From assembly GCA_034440575.1 (NCBI GenBank), contig JAOTOL010001604.1, forward strand, positions 1,284,001-1,348,000: a DNA stretch of 64,000 nt, read 5' to 3'. The translations under genes were made by a program, and so were the position numbers. Of the stretch, positions 50,062 through 61,889 are shown piece after piece (the stretch's first letter is position 1; every line of letters begins with the position of its first letter). Source of the stretch: Imbricaverruca yamaguchii (Eukaryota; Arthropoda; Thecostraca; Neoverrucidae). Under the pieces are notes generated by a model. That model was given only the letters and a program-made list of their open reading frames with translations. It was not told the DNA's origin and did not search any database.

Positions 50062-52829
50062 CTCAGTCGAACGTCCGCAGGCTTCACGCATTTCAACATT
50101 TGTAGACTCTACGCGATTCAACATCATTAGATCTTAGGCGACCCAACATCATTGCAGGCTAAACGCAACCCAACATACATAGGCTTCTGGAAGTCAAACA
50201 TCCACAGGATTTTAGCGACCAAATTTCCGTTGGTTATTGGGTTTTGATATGTGCAGCCAGGCAAGGTTAGGTTGGCCACGGTTCTTCTAGAGACGGTTGG
50301 GCAATCAGCTCCGCAATGCTGCGTTTGCAGCTGATCTCTCGTAAAACCCCCCAAGCTTAACATGGGGCCCCAAGAGTACATTTGAAGAGGGCCTGGCCCA
50401 CAAATACGGACACTATCATTGAGTGCATTTTGATCGGTGCTTGTTCCAAATTTATCGGTCAATTTGCCAGCTATATATTACTGATTTTAAGCAATTTTTC
50501 AGAAGTGTTCCAAAATAATTACTTCAAATATATCATAAATGGCGCTTCTGCTACGAGTGCTTTCTGCAACTAAAAAAACGTAATGATGTAGAAATTACCG
50601 TTGCTTGGGGTCCTCAGGGAGTAAAAGTACTGTACGAGCCAAAATATACCTTTGTTGTAGTAGTTCTCTGGGTGGTGTTCTGCTTTGTGTGGTAGGTACT
50701 TGAGGGGCATACACATCATACAGAAATAGTGCATACTAATGATGTATCGCTTGCATTACTCTCCTAATAGCTACCATTGGCTCCAGAGGGATGATAATGC
50801 AATCCCATCTGCCTGCCATCAAAATAACAAGTACATTAGCGCTTAGCTACACCAACTATTTTTTCATGATGCATTGGAAAATTATCCAAAATGTAAATGT
50901 ATAGGTATATTAATAGCATGAGTAACAGTATGTGCATCAGCACTGACACTTCAGATGTATTTGAACTAATTAATTGGCAAATTTATACTTTCATCGAAAT
51001 GTTTATGAATGTATTTAACATGATGTGACCATTCATCTCCTCTTCAAATGCATACTTTTCATTTGGGAGGAAGTATAACACCCATAGCTTGGAGTTGGGT
51101 AGCATAGGTAGCATAGCAAATAATGCTCGAAGTACAGAACAAATTTAGAAGTATGTAGCCAAACCTGGCCTATCTTTCCAAGCAGGAAAATATTTTTCCC
51201 AAAAAATTTCCAAACAATTTTTTTCTCTTAACATATAATTCTAAATCCTGACCTAACCTAGCCTAACTGTTATAAAAAAAAACATGGAACTTTTTTTAGG
51301 TTACAAAAAACTTCTCGCTGACAACAGCAGCCTGCCCTAACCTAATTTAATCAAACATAAGCACTTTGCCTTCTTCATGGAGGTAAAATATGTATAATAT
51401 TTTGCATTGGGCAGGCATTCCACTTCCACATGACATAGGTTTGGTGAGCTAATTGCTCCCACTAAAAAAAAATTGAAGAAGAAAAAAATTTTAAGGTGAC
51501 ATTTCTCAATGCCCTTGAAATGTTTCAAACCTCTAACTTCTGAACTCATTAACCTAGAAGGAATAATATCATAATTACAATCTCGGAAATTGATAACTGA
51601 GTTCATCAGTTTTATCAAAAATGTGGTGGGTGATCAATTTGTATCTAGGTACCTTGGTGATTTGTCTTTGAATCACCCAACTAGTAGTAACTTGTGGTAA
51701 CTAGCTGTAGTAGTTAGTAGATGATGTAACCATGCTATTGGACACCATCCCACATCCCTGTTCAATTACTCAGGTATATTCTAAAGATTCAAGAAAGTGG
51801 CGGGCATTTCTTAGGTGAACAAAAAATGCAAGCCATGTGACAGATTGGGATCAGCATATAGAAATTCAAATATCCACCTGCATGGTTCAAAAGAGAGACC
51901 ACTCCTTTCCATAAATATGGTAGATTTGTACCAAAAAGTTCATTAGTATCATGTTGATTGGTAGTATTATTCTGGTTTGAGGCAACACATAGCAGTGATT
52001 TGTACTCTGTGCAAACACTGTCTTGCTGTTTTGTGGTCACTATGAATTTCACTGACATGTGGAGTTATCAGGGTGCTGATGTGCAAGGATTGGTGCAGAT
52101 GTACATAGACTGCACATCCCTGTTGGGTGTATAATTATTATGGTGCATATAATGTAATGAACTATCCCCTGAGTTAGATGAATGGAGGGAAGTACACCAA
52201 TGCTAACAGGGCTAAGGACATGCTCCAATATATCCTTTTACTTGTCTGCTTCCATATAATATATTGAAGATTCACTTAATTATTCAGCTGCATGTTGTGT
52301 GCATAGGTATGTTGTATTGTTATCAATTTGTGTAGTGATATTTTGAGAATAGTTGGGTCTGCATGTAGGCCCAACTTTTGTACTTTGATCCCACATTGTG
52401 CCCTGTGCATATAGGAATATGTATATGTACTTGAAAGGCCACTTTTTGGACTGATGCTACTGCTGATTGACCCCTGTAGAGATACATCTGCATGTACTCT
52501 TGCACTTGTACTGTTTAAAGCTCCATCAGTGGCCATCAATAAATACTCAGGTCAGTTGTTTGATGGTAATGCAAAGACTAGGCCTTATTATTATGTAAAA
52601 CACCTTGATGTGATTATTAATTTAACAATGATAGCAGGATAGTTCTTTGTGATCTGCAGACTTTTGTGGCTGTAATGTGTTGTTCCTGTAAACAGTGGAC
52701 CCCTGTTTCAGAGCTGAAAATGCAGTCAACATGTGCCCAAAATTCAGCAAGCTAGCAAGTTAAACAAATGGGAGTGCTATATGGCTTTTTGTTGCAATAG
52801 ACAGTGATGGTATGGCAAGTTGGCAGGGG
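50062..52829. other. AT-rich region, nothing recognised
   Basis: No coding similarity, RNA gene or repeat of this window's families is seen. CpG is very scarce from about 50.7 kb on. Confidence 0.45.
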
Positions 52830-54475
52830 TAGTGATGGAATGATCACATTTTCACAGTGGCAGGTTGGAAGAAGTGATGATTGGCTGTTGACTGACAGGT
52901 GAGCAGTTGTGGTGATGAGATGACTGTGTGTTGACTGTGGCAGATCAGCAGTGGTAGTGATGAGATGACCACATGGTACTGTGGCAGGTCAGCCCAGGTG
53001 GTAATGAGATGGTCACATGGTACTGTGGCAGGTCAGCACAGGTGGTGATGAGATGACTGTTTACTGTGGCAGGTCAGCAGTGGTAGTGATGAGATGACCA
53101 CATGGTACTGTGACAGGTCAGCCCAGGTGGTAATGAGATGGTCACATGGTACTGTGGCAGGTCAGCACAGGTGGTGATGAGATGACTGTGTGTTGACTGT
53201 GACAGGTGAGCAGATGTGGTGATGAGATGACTGTGTATTTACTGTGGCAGGTCAGCAGTGGTAGTGATGAGATGACCACATGGTACTGTGGCAGATCAGC
53301 ACAGGTGGTGATGAGATGACTGTGTATTTACTGTGGCAGGTCAGCAGTGGTAGTGATGAGATGACCACATGGTACTGTGGCAGATCAGCACAGGTAGTGA
53401 TGAGATGACTGTGTGTTTACTGTGGCAGGTCAGCACAGGTGGTAATGAGATGACTGTGTTTACTGTGGCAGGTCAGCAGTGGTAGTGATGAGATGACCAC
53501 ATGGTACTGTGGCAGGTCAGCACAGGTGGTGATGAGATGACTGTGTGTTTACTGTGGCAGGTCAGCAGTGGTAGTGATGAGATGACCACATGGTACTGTG
53601 GCAGGTCAGCACAGGTGGTAATGAGATGACTGTGTGTTTACTGTGGCAGGTCAGCATTGGTAATGATGAGATGACCACATGGTACTGTGGCAGGTCAGCA
53701 GTGGTAGTGATGAGATGACCACATGGTACTGTGGCAAGTCAGCAGCAGTAGTGATGAGATGACCACATGGTACTGTGGCAGGTCAGAACAGGTGGTGATG
53801 AGATGACTGTGTTTACTGTGGCAGGTCAGCAGTGGTAGTGATGAGATGACCACATGGTACTGTGGCAGGTCAGCAGTGGTAGTGATGAGATGACCACATG
53901 GTACTGTGGCAGCTCAGCACAGGTGGTGATGAGATGACTGTGTGTTTACTGTGGCAGGTCAGCAATGGTAGTGATGAGATGACCACATGGTACTGTGGCA
54001 GGTCAGCACAGGTGGTAATGAGATGACTGTGTGTTTACTGTGGCAGGTCAGCAGTGGTAGTGATGAGATGACCACATGGTACTGTGGCAGGTCAGCACAG
54101 GTGGTAATGAGATGACTGTGTTTACTGTGGCAGGTCAGCAGTGGTAGTGATGAGATGACCACATGGTACTGTGGCAGGTCAGTACAGGTGGTAATGAGAT
54201 GACTGTGTGTTTACTGTGGCAGGTCAGCAGTGGTAATGATGAGATGACCACATGGTACTGTGGCAGGTCAGCAGTGGTAGTGATGAGATGACCACATGGT
54301 ACTGTGGCAAGTCAGCAGCGGTAGTGATGAGATGACCATGTGGTACTGTGGCAGGTCAGAACAGGTGGTGATGAGATGACTGTGTTTACTGTGGCAGGTC
54401 AGCAGTGGTAGTGATGAGATGACCACATGGTACTGTGGCAGGTCAGCAGTGGTAGTGATGAGATGACAGTGTTAA
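52830..54475. repeat. ~44-bp satellite array with alternating monomer types
   Basis: About 37 monomers share CTGTGGCAGGTCAGCA and GATGAGATGA. Type A continues with CAGGTGGTAATGAG and CTGTGTGTTTA; type B with GTGGTAGTGATGAG and CCACATGGTA. They mostly alternate, giving an AB dimer of about 90 bp, with occasional BB runs (for example near 53690-53760 and 54230-54340). CpG is almost absent. Confidence 0.95.
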
Positions 54476-54720
54476 ATTATTCGGGAAATAGGGTGGAATA
54501 TACCACTTATTTAATACTCAATTGACATCCTTAAAAAGTATTGACATCCTGCTCCTTGATGGGGGCTTATGAAGTCTTCATTTCTCCTCTCTAACAGTAT
54601 CTCACAAGGATAGTGTCAATGCTCTCAATAAGGATTGATAATACAATAATATTTCACAACACAGTTTCAGGTAAACAGATTATCTATGATGTGATTTGGC
54701 AAACACTGCAAGTTTATACC
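54476..54720 (-). repeat. Dispersed repeat R-E, inverted copy between satellite blocks
   Basis: Resembles 28.9-29.2 and 38.3-38.5 kb in reverse complement: GGGTGGAATATACCACTTAT, GAAGTCTTCAT and CTCTAACAGTATCTC. Confidence 0.6.
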
Positions 54721-54944
54721 ATAGGATTATTCTCCCTATCCCGAATATAGCTCCTCCTAAATTATGAATCTCAGAAGAAATAATAAAGGTACAGTCATAA
54801 GTACCTGCACCATTGGCTCAAATTTGAGTCTGAAGGATATCAAAAGCATTTTAAATGACACTAATTTCATGGAAAATTTTGGCATGCTGCTGTGCTCGTT
54901 TTGACATCTCACACCTAACGACAAACCATTATTTTTACCCTGTG

Positions 54945-55315
54945 AGATGACCACATGGTACTGTGGCAGGTCAGCACAGGTGGTGATGAGATGACTGTGT
55001 GTTTACTGTGGCACGTCAGCAGTGGTAGTGATGAGATGACCACATGGTACTGTGGCAGGTCAGCACAGGTGATGATGAGATGACTGTGTGTTTTTCTGTG
55101 GCAGGTCAGCAGTGGTAGTGATGAGATCACCACATGGTACTGTGGCAGGTCAGCACAGGTGGTAATGAGATGACTGTGTGTTTACTGTGGCAGGTCAGCA
55201 GTGGTAGTGATGAGATGACCACATGGTACTGTGGCAGGTCAGCACAGGTGGTAATGAGATGACTGTGTTTACTGTGGCAGGTCAGCAGTGGTAGTGATGA
55301 GATGACCACATGGTA
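54945..55315. repeat. Same ~44-bp satellite, second block
   Basis: About eight monomers of the A/B types. It ends ...GACCACATGGTA and changes abruptly to LINE sequence. Confidence 0.93.
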
Positions 55316-55318
55316 CAA

Positions 55319-55793
55319 TTGGTCTAGCACAATTGGTCCACTGGAAGTAAATGGGACTACATTGGGTGAGGATAGTGAGATGGTTGGAGGAGCTGAGCAA
55401 GCAGTTCAAATCAGTGTTTACATTGGAAGATATGACCAATCTGCCGACCATACACCATAGTTCAATGACATGGGATCTGACAAATGATGTTGACTTCATT
55501 GATAGTGATGTTGTTTACAATCATATCAGGAAAATAAAGCAAAATAAGACAGCAGGACCTGATGAAATTTATGCTAGGGTGTTGCGGGAAACTGAAAAGG
55601 AACCGGCATTTCCACTTAGTGTAATATTTTATAGATCAGTTTCACATAATGAAATTCCAACCGATTGGAAAAGGGCAAATGTAGTTCCTATTTTCAAGAA
55701 AGGAGAAAGAGGGAAAGTTGAAAACTACAGGCCAATAAGTCTCACATCCCTAGTATGCAAGGTACTTGAATCAATTATCAAGGATAGAATAAA
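55319..55793 (+). pseudogene. CR1/L2-type reverse transcriptase fragment, duplicate of 57543-58016
   Basis: Reads TIGPLEVNGTTLGEDSEMV, then TAGPDEIYARVLRETEKE and ENYRPISLTSLVCKVLESII. It is nearly identical in DNA to 57543-58016. It has an extra G near 55383 (GGTTGGAGGAG against GGTTGAGGAG), while the other copy has an extra G near 57810, so each is broken at a different point. It ends abruptly before ORF1-type sequence. Confidence 0.9.
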
Positions 55794-55795
55794 AG

Positions 55796-58700
55796 TAAAG
55801 GTAGGAGGGACAGGAGGTGCATCACCAGGCCTGGTGCCAAGGTGAAGGACCTGGTACCTGCGGTGGCACAGGTCACCAGTGATCACCAGTTTAACACAGT
55901 CATAGTGCATGTAGGGGTAAATAACATAAGTCATACTAGGAGCGAGGAGCTTCTGCGGGAGTACAGGGCCCTTCTGGCCACCCTGAAGGGTACCAATAGA
56001 GTGCTTGTAACAGGAATTTTGCCTAGGGCTAGAGCCTCCCCTGAGTGGAGCTCTAGGGCACTGGCAGCTAACACCAGGGTAGGAAAGCTCTGCCAGGAGC
56101 TAGGTTTTACATTTGTAGACGAGTGGAGCAGGTTTTATGCATCGTGGGACCTCTATCAGAGGGATGGCCTGCATTTTTCTGAGAAGGGGGTCCATGTGTT
56201 AGGCAAAGTATATGAGCATGTCCTTCAGGGAAACTAGGAAATGGGGTGGGGAGGGATGAAATTGCATTGCCAACTCAGGAATATTCCAATAGTGTCAGCC
56301 AAGGTAATAGAACCTCAAAGTCTGCAAATAGGGACAGCAGCAACTCAAGGGGACAGAGTTATAGTTCATCTAGTGATAAAAGAACTCCTCAATATGAAAA
56401 GGTCAAAGGTGGTTATGGAGCATTTGTTAAGTGTATGATGTTTAATGCTCAGAGTATCCGTTCCAAATTTGATGAATTCAAGTGTTATGTTGCTGAGGAG
56501 GAACCGGATTTTGTTTGCATTACGGAGGCATGGGTCAGTGAAGGATATTTTGGAGATAACTTACAGGACTATGAGATCCAGGGATACAATATGTTTTCGT
56601 GCAATAGGGGTCCAGCAATGAAAGGGGGTGGTGTAATGCTATATGTGAATAGCTTATTCAGTTCTCAAAAAGTAGCAGGTGGGGATAAAAATGTGTCTGT
56701 GGAGTCCATTTGGCTTGATGTCACTGTGGGAAAAGGCAACAGCAATACTCTTAGGATAGGAGCTTTCTACCGATCAGGAACCCTGCCACATTCTCAGCAA
56801 CTGGAGCTTGACAAGGTGATTTGTGAGGAAATCAGTAGAAACTTTAAGAGGAAGTGCCTTATTCTCGGTGACTTTAATCTAAAAAGGTTATGAAAATGCT
56901 GGTGTTGGCTCCCCATCATGCAAAATGTTCAGGAAATGCCTTGAAGAGGACCTGTTCTTACACCAGTTTTTATCGGAACCTACCAGGCATGGTTCATTCT
57001 TGGACCTTGTATTCTCGGATTTAAGTGACTTGGTTCAAGACTTGACTGTAGGCGAAACTCTGGGAAAAAGTGACCATAACATAATTAGATTCAAGGCACA
57101 TGTAGGGGAGATTATCAAGGATAATTTGGTAAAGGTTCCAAATTTCAACAGAGCAGACTTTAACGGCATGAGAGCGGCTTTAAGTGCCATCAGATGGGAA
57201 GATGAATTCTCCAATTTAAATGCCTGTGAAATGTGGGAAAAGTTCAAATCTTACTTAAAGGAAACTCAGATTAGACATGTCCCCCAAAAGCAAAGACGCA
57301 AAAGAAGGGTAGGAAAGCCAGCATGGCTTACACCAGACGTGATAAAAGCAATTAGGGCTAAGAAAACTGCATTTAGAGTTTTTAAAGAAGCCTCAAATGT
57401 CATTAATCTAAAGGCGTATCGAAAAGCTAGAGACACTGTGAAGCAAAAAACCAGAGCAGCAAAGCGAGCAAAGGAACTGGATTTAGCTAGAAACTGTAAT
57501 GGGGACAGTAAAAAGTTCTTTAGTTTCTACAAGCTGAGTAAAGTTTCTAGCACAATTGGTCCACTGGAAGTAAACGGGACTACATTGGGTGAGGATAGTG
57601 AGATGGTTGAGGAGCTGAGCAAGCAGTTCAAATCAGTGTTTACATTGGAAGATATGACCAATCTGCCGACCGTACACCATAGTTCAGTTACATGGGATCT
57701 GACAAATGATGTTGATTTCATTGGTAGTGATGTTGTTTACAATCATATCAGGAAAATAAAGCCAAATAAGGCCGCAGGACCTGATGATATTTATGCTAGG
57801 GTGTTGCGGGGAAACTGAAAAGGAACTGGCATTTCCACTTAGTATAATATTTTGTAGATCAGTTTCACATAATGAAATTCCAACCGATTGGAAAAGGGCA
57901 AATGTAGTTCCTATTTTCAAGAAAGGAGAAAGAGGGAAAGTTGAAAACTATAGGCCAATAAGTCTCACATCCCTAGTATGCAAGGTACTCGAATCAATTA
58001 TCAAGGATAGAATAGTTAGTTATCTGGAAGGTAGCAGATTGATTCAAAATACTCAACATGGGTTTAGAAAAGGATGATCGTGTCTCACAAACCTCTTGGA
58101 CTTTTTGAACTTCGCCACAGAACAATTTGATCAGGGAAATCAGGTTGATGTAGCATATCTTGACTTTAGTAAGGCCTTTGACAAGGTACCCCATAAACGG
58201 TTAATGATACAGCTTCAGTCCCATGGTATTGCAGGTAGCATCTTGAAAAGGATAGAGTTGTGGCTTTCAGATAGACAGCAAAGAGTGATGCTAAATGGTA
58301 CAAAGTCATCATGGCAAAATGTTCTTAGTGGAGTCCCCCAGGGGTCAGTACTAGGGCCATTACTGTTCATTATATTTGTAAATAACATTGAAAGCGGCCT
58401 AAGCAGTAAAGTTTTGAAATTTGCGGATGATTTGAAGGTCTTTAGAGCAATAACAGGTCAGGATGAGCATATATCGCTGCAAAAAGACTTAGACAAACTT
58501 GTGAAGTGGTCCGAAGAATGGCAAATGAAATTTAACTTTGATAAGTGCAAAATCATGCATGTAGGTAAGCAGCATATGAAGGCTCCATACTTGATGGGTG
58601 GCCAAGTGCTATCAGTGACTCAACAGGAGAAGGATTTAGGTGTTATTCTAAACACAAAACTGGGGGGCATCAGAACAGACCAAGGAAGCCAGGAAGAAGG

Positions 58701-59004
58701 CACTGAGAATGCTCGGGGCAATAAATAGGAATGTATCATACAGAAGTGAGGAAGTGATCAGGAAGCTTTACTGTGCATACGTCAGGCCACATTTGGAATA
58801 CTGCATCCAAGCTTGGTCTCCTAGCTATGAAAAAGATTGTTGGCTTTTGGAGAGAGTACAAAAGAGGGCTACAAAAATGGTTAATGGCATAAGCAACCTG
58901 GCATATGAGGAAAGATTGAAGAAATTGAATATGTTTTCACTTAGATATAGAAGGCTGAGAGGAGATCTCATCGAGGTCTTTAAATTTGTCAATGGTCTGG
59001 AGAT
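55796..59004 (+). mobile_element. CR1/L2-type LINE, truncated at both ends
   Basis: Has the ORF1 esterase-like domain, then ORF2 endonuclease and reverse transcriptase. The 5' part of ORF1 is missing at the junction near 55796. The 3' end breaks off after FKFVNGLE at 59004 and runs straight into the ~44-bp satellite. The SGNH-type ORF1 domain is a known feature of CR1/L2-group LINEs. No target-site duplication can be found because both ends are lost. Confidence 0.9.
55842..56240 (+). pseudogene. LINE ORF1, SGNH esterase-like domain (partial)
   Basis: Frame open from the junction: VIVHVGVNNISHTRSEELLR, then GILPRARASPEW, and DGLHFSEKGVHVLG near the end. VGVNN (block III-like) and DGLHFSEKG (Asp and His of block V) are SGNH-hydrolase signatures. 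The N-terminal GDS block is missing, lost with the 5' end. It stops at 56235-56237. Confidence 0.85.
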
Positions 59005-59026
59005 AACAGTGGTAATGATGAGATGA
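56246..59026 (+). pseudogene. LINE ORF2, endonuclease and reverse transcriptase, frameshifted
   Basis: The endonuclease begins near 56437 (MFNAQSIRSKFDEFKCYVAE, ITEAW, GGGVMLYV, LILGDFNLK). A frameshift near 56885 moves it to 56925-57818 (FLDLVFSD, GKSDHNIIRF). A second frameshift lies near 57810 and an in-frame TGA at 58074-58076. Reverse transcriptase motifs follow: YLDFSKAFDKVPHKRL, LSGVPQGSVLGPLLFIIFVN, LKFADDLKVF and KCKIMHVG. A further shift near 58665 precedes YVRPHLEYCIQAWSP. The catalytic FADD is intact. Non-functional as it stands. Confidence 0.92.
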
Positions 59027-59460
59027 CCACATGGTACTGTGGCAGGTCAGCACAGGTGGTGATGAGATTATTGTGTGTTGACTGTGGCAGGTCAGCAGTG
59101 GTAGTGATGAGATGACCACATGATACTGTGGCAGGTCAGCACAGGTGGTGATGAGATGATTGTGTGTTGACTGTGGCAGGTCAGCAGTGGTAGTGATGAG
59201 ATGACCACATGATACTGTGGCAGGTCAGCACAGGTGGTGATGAGATGATTGTGTGTTTACCATGGCAGGTCAGTAGTGGTAGTGATGAGATGACCACATG
59301 GTACTGTGGCAGGTCAGCACAGGTGTTAATGAGATGACTGTGTGTTTACTGTGGCAGGTCAGTAGTGGTAGTGATGAGATGACCACATGGTACTGTGGCA
59401 GGTCAGCACAGGTGGTAATGAGATGACTGGCAGGTCAGGAGGGGTGGTGATGAGATTGCA
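59010..59460. repeat. Same ~44-bp satellite, third block
   Basis: About ten A/B monomers directly after the broken end of the LINE. Confidence 0.93.
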
Positions 59461-59679
59461 TTCTGTGCTCGTGCATTGGCCACATGGCTGCATGATCAGT
59501 TAGTTTCTGGCTAGCTGCTGAGCATCACTACTGTGTGCCGATGAGTGAGGTGTTTGTGTGTGTGTGCAGGATGTGTGGTCATCCACTGTCCGTGGACTGT
59601 GTCATGTGACCTTGCCTGAGGGCATAATATTGAGCCCACATTGGCAGCGAACTGAGAGTGCCGCACAGTAGAGGCTGAC

Positions 59680-61860
59680 TGTGTGTGTTGGAGAGAGGCT
59701 GGCTGCACATGCTGGAGACAGGCTGACTGTGTGTGTTGGAGAGAGGCTGGCTGCACATGCTGGAGAGAGGCTGGCTGTGTGTGTTGTAGAGAGGCTGGAT
59801 GTGTATGTTGGAGAGAGGCTGGCTGTGTGTGTTGGAGAGAGGCTGGCTGTGTGTGTTGTAGACAGGCTGGCTGTGTGTGTTGGAGAGAGGCTGGCTGTGT
59901 GTGTTGGAGACAGGCTGGCTGTGTGTATTGGAGAGAGGCTGGCTGTGTGTGTTGTAGACAGGCTGGCTGTGTGTGTTGTAGACAGGCTGGCTGTGTGTGT
60001 TGTAGACAGGCTGGCTGTGTGTGTTGGAGACAGGCTGGCTGTGTGTGTTGTAGACAGGCTGGCTGTGTGTGTTGGAGACAGGCTGGCTGTGTGTGTTGGA
60101 GAGAGGCTGGCTGCATGTGTTGGAGAGAGGCTGGCTGTGTGTGTTGTAGACAGGCTGGCTGTGTGTGTTGGAGACAGGCTGGCTGTGTGTGTTGTAGACA
60201 GGCTGGCTGTGTGTGTTGGAGACAGGCTGGCTGTGTGTGTTGGAGAGAGGCTGGCTGCATGTGTTGGAGAGAGGCTGGCTGCATGTGTTGGAGAGAGGCT
60301 GGCTGCATGTGTTGGAGAGAGGCTGGCTGTGTGTGTTGGAGACAGGCTGGCTGTGTGTGTTGGAGAGAGGCTGGCTGTGTGTGTTGGAGACAGGCTGGCT
60401 GTGTGTGTTGTAGTGAGGCTGGCTGTGTGTGTTGTAGACAGGCTGGATGTGTATGTTGGAGAGAGGCTGGCTGTGTGTTGGAGAGGCTGGCTGTGTGTGT
60501 GTTGTAGACAGGCTGGCTGTGTGTGTTGGAGACAGGCTGGCTGTGTGTGTTGTAGACAGGCTGGCTGTGTGTGTTGGAGAGAGGCTGGCTGTGTGTGTTG
60601 GAGAGAGGCTGGCTGTGTGTGTTGGAGAGAGGCTGGCTGTGTGTGTTGGAGACAGGCTGGCTGTGTGTGTTGGAGAGAGGCTGGCTGTGTGTGTTGTAGA
60701 CAGGCTGGATGTGTATGTTGGAGAGAGGCTGGCTGTGTGTGTTGGAGAGAGGCTGGCTGTGTGTGTTGGAAGAGGCTGGCTGTGTGTGTTGGAGACAGGC
60801 TGGCTGTGTGTGTTGGAGAGAGGCTGGCTGTGTGTGTTGGAGACAGGCTGGCTGTGTGTGTTGTAGTGAGGCTGGCTGTGTGTGTTGTAGACAGGCTGGA
60901 TGTGTATGTTGGAGAGAGGCTGGCTGTGTGTGTTGGAGAGAGGCTGGCTGTGTGTGTTGGAGAGAGGCTGGCTGTGTGTGTTGGAGACAGGCTGGCTGTG
61001 TGTGTTGGAGAGAGGCTGGCTGTGTGTTGGAGAGAGGCTGGCTGTGTGTGTTGTAGACAGGCTGGCTGTGTGTTGGAGAGAGGCTGGCTGTGTGTGTTGT
61101 AGACAGGCTGGCTGTGTGTGTTGGAGACAGGCTGGCTGTGTGTGTTGTAGACAGGCTGGCTGTGTGTGTTGGAGAGAGGCTGGCTGTGTGTGTTGTAGAG
61201 AGGCTGGATGTGTGTGTTGGAGAGAGGCTGGCTGTGTGTGTTGGAGAGAGGCTGGCTGTGTGTGTCAGAGAGATGCTGGTTGTGTGTTGGAGAGAGGCTG
61301 ACAGTGTGTGTTGGAGAGAGGCTGGCTGTGTGTGTCAGAGAGATGCTGGTTGTGTGTTGGAGAGGCTGACTGTGTGTGTTGGAGAGAGGCTGGCTGTGTG
61401 TGTTGGAGAGAGGCTCGCTGTGTGTGTTGGAGAGAGGCTGGCTGTGTGTATTGGAGAGAGGCTGGCTGTGTGTGTCAAGAGATGCTGGTTGTGTGTGTTG
61501 GAGAGAGGCTGGCTGTGTGTGTCAGAGATGCTGGTTGTGTGTTGGAGAGAGGCTGACTGTGTGTGTTGGAGAGAGGCTGGCTGTGTGTGTTGTGAGAGGC
61601 TGGCTGTGTGTGTTGGAGAGAGGCTGGCTGTGTGTGTTGGAGAGAGGCTGGCTGTGTGTGTTGGAGAGAGGCTGACTGTATGTGTGTGTTGGAGACAGGC
61701 TGGATGTGTATGTTGGAGAGAGGCTGGCTGTGTGTATTGGAGAGAGGCTGGCTGTGTGTGTTGGAGAGAGGCTGGCTGTGTATGTTGGAGAGAGACTGGC
61801 TGTGCATGTTGGAGAGAGGCTGGCTGCATGTGCTAGGCAGAAGCTGACTGCATGTGCTGT
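59680..61860 (+). repeat. 24-bp satellite array, about 90 copies
   Basis: Unit GGCTGGCTGTGTGTGTTGG plus AGAGA, with GGAGACA, GTAGACA and CTGCATG variants and some 18-23 bp units after 61260. The 24-bp period keeps frames open on both strands (up to 473 codons on +, repeating CVGERLAV). These are translations of a repeat; there is no evidence of a gene. Confidence 0.97.
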
Positions 61861-61889
61861 AGGGCATGAGGAACCGTGGTGATGATAAG

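Noticed and set aside
52830..54475. CRISPR-like regular repeats
   Set aside because: Repeats are head to tail with no unique spacers; it is a satellite.
59681..61836. Cys-rich 473- and 248-codon frames
   Set aside because: Pure 24-bp satellite translation, also open on the other strand.
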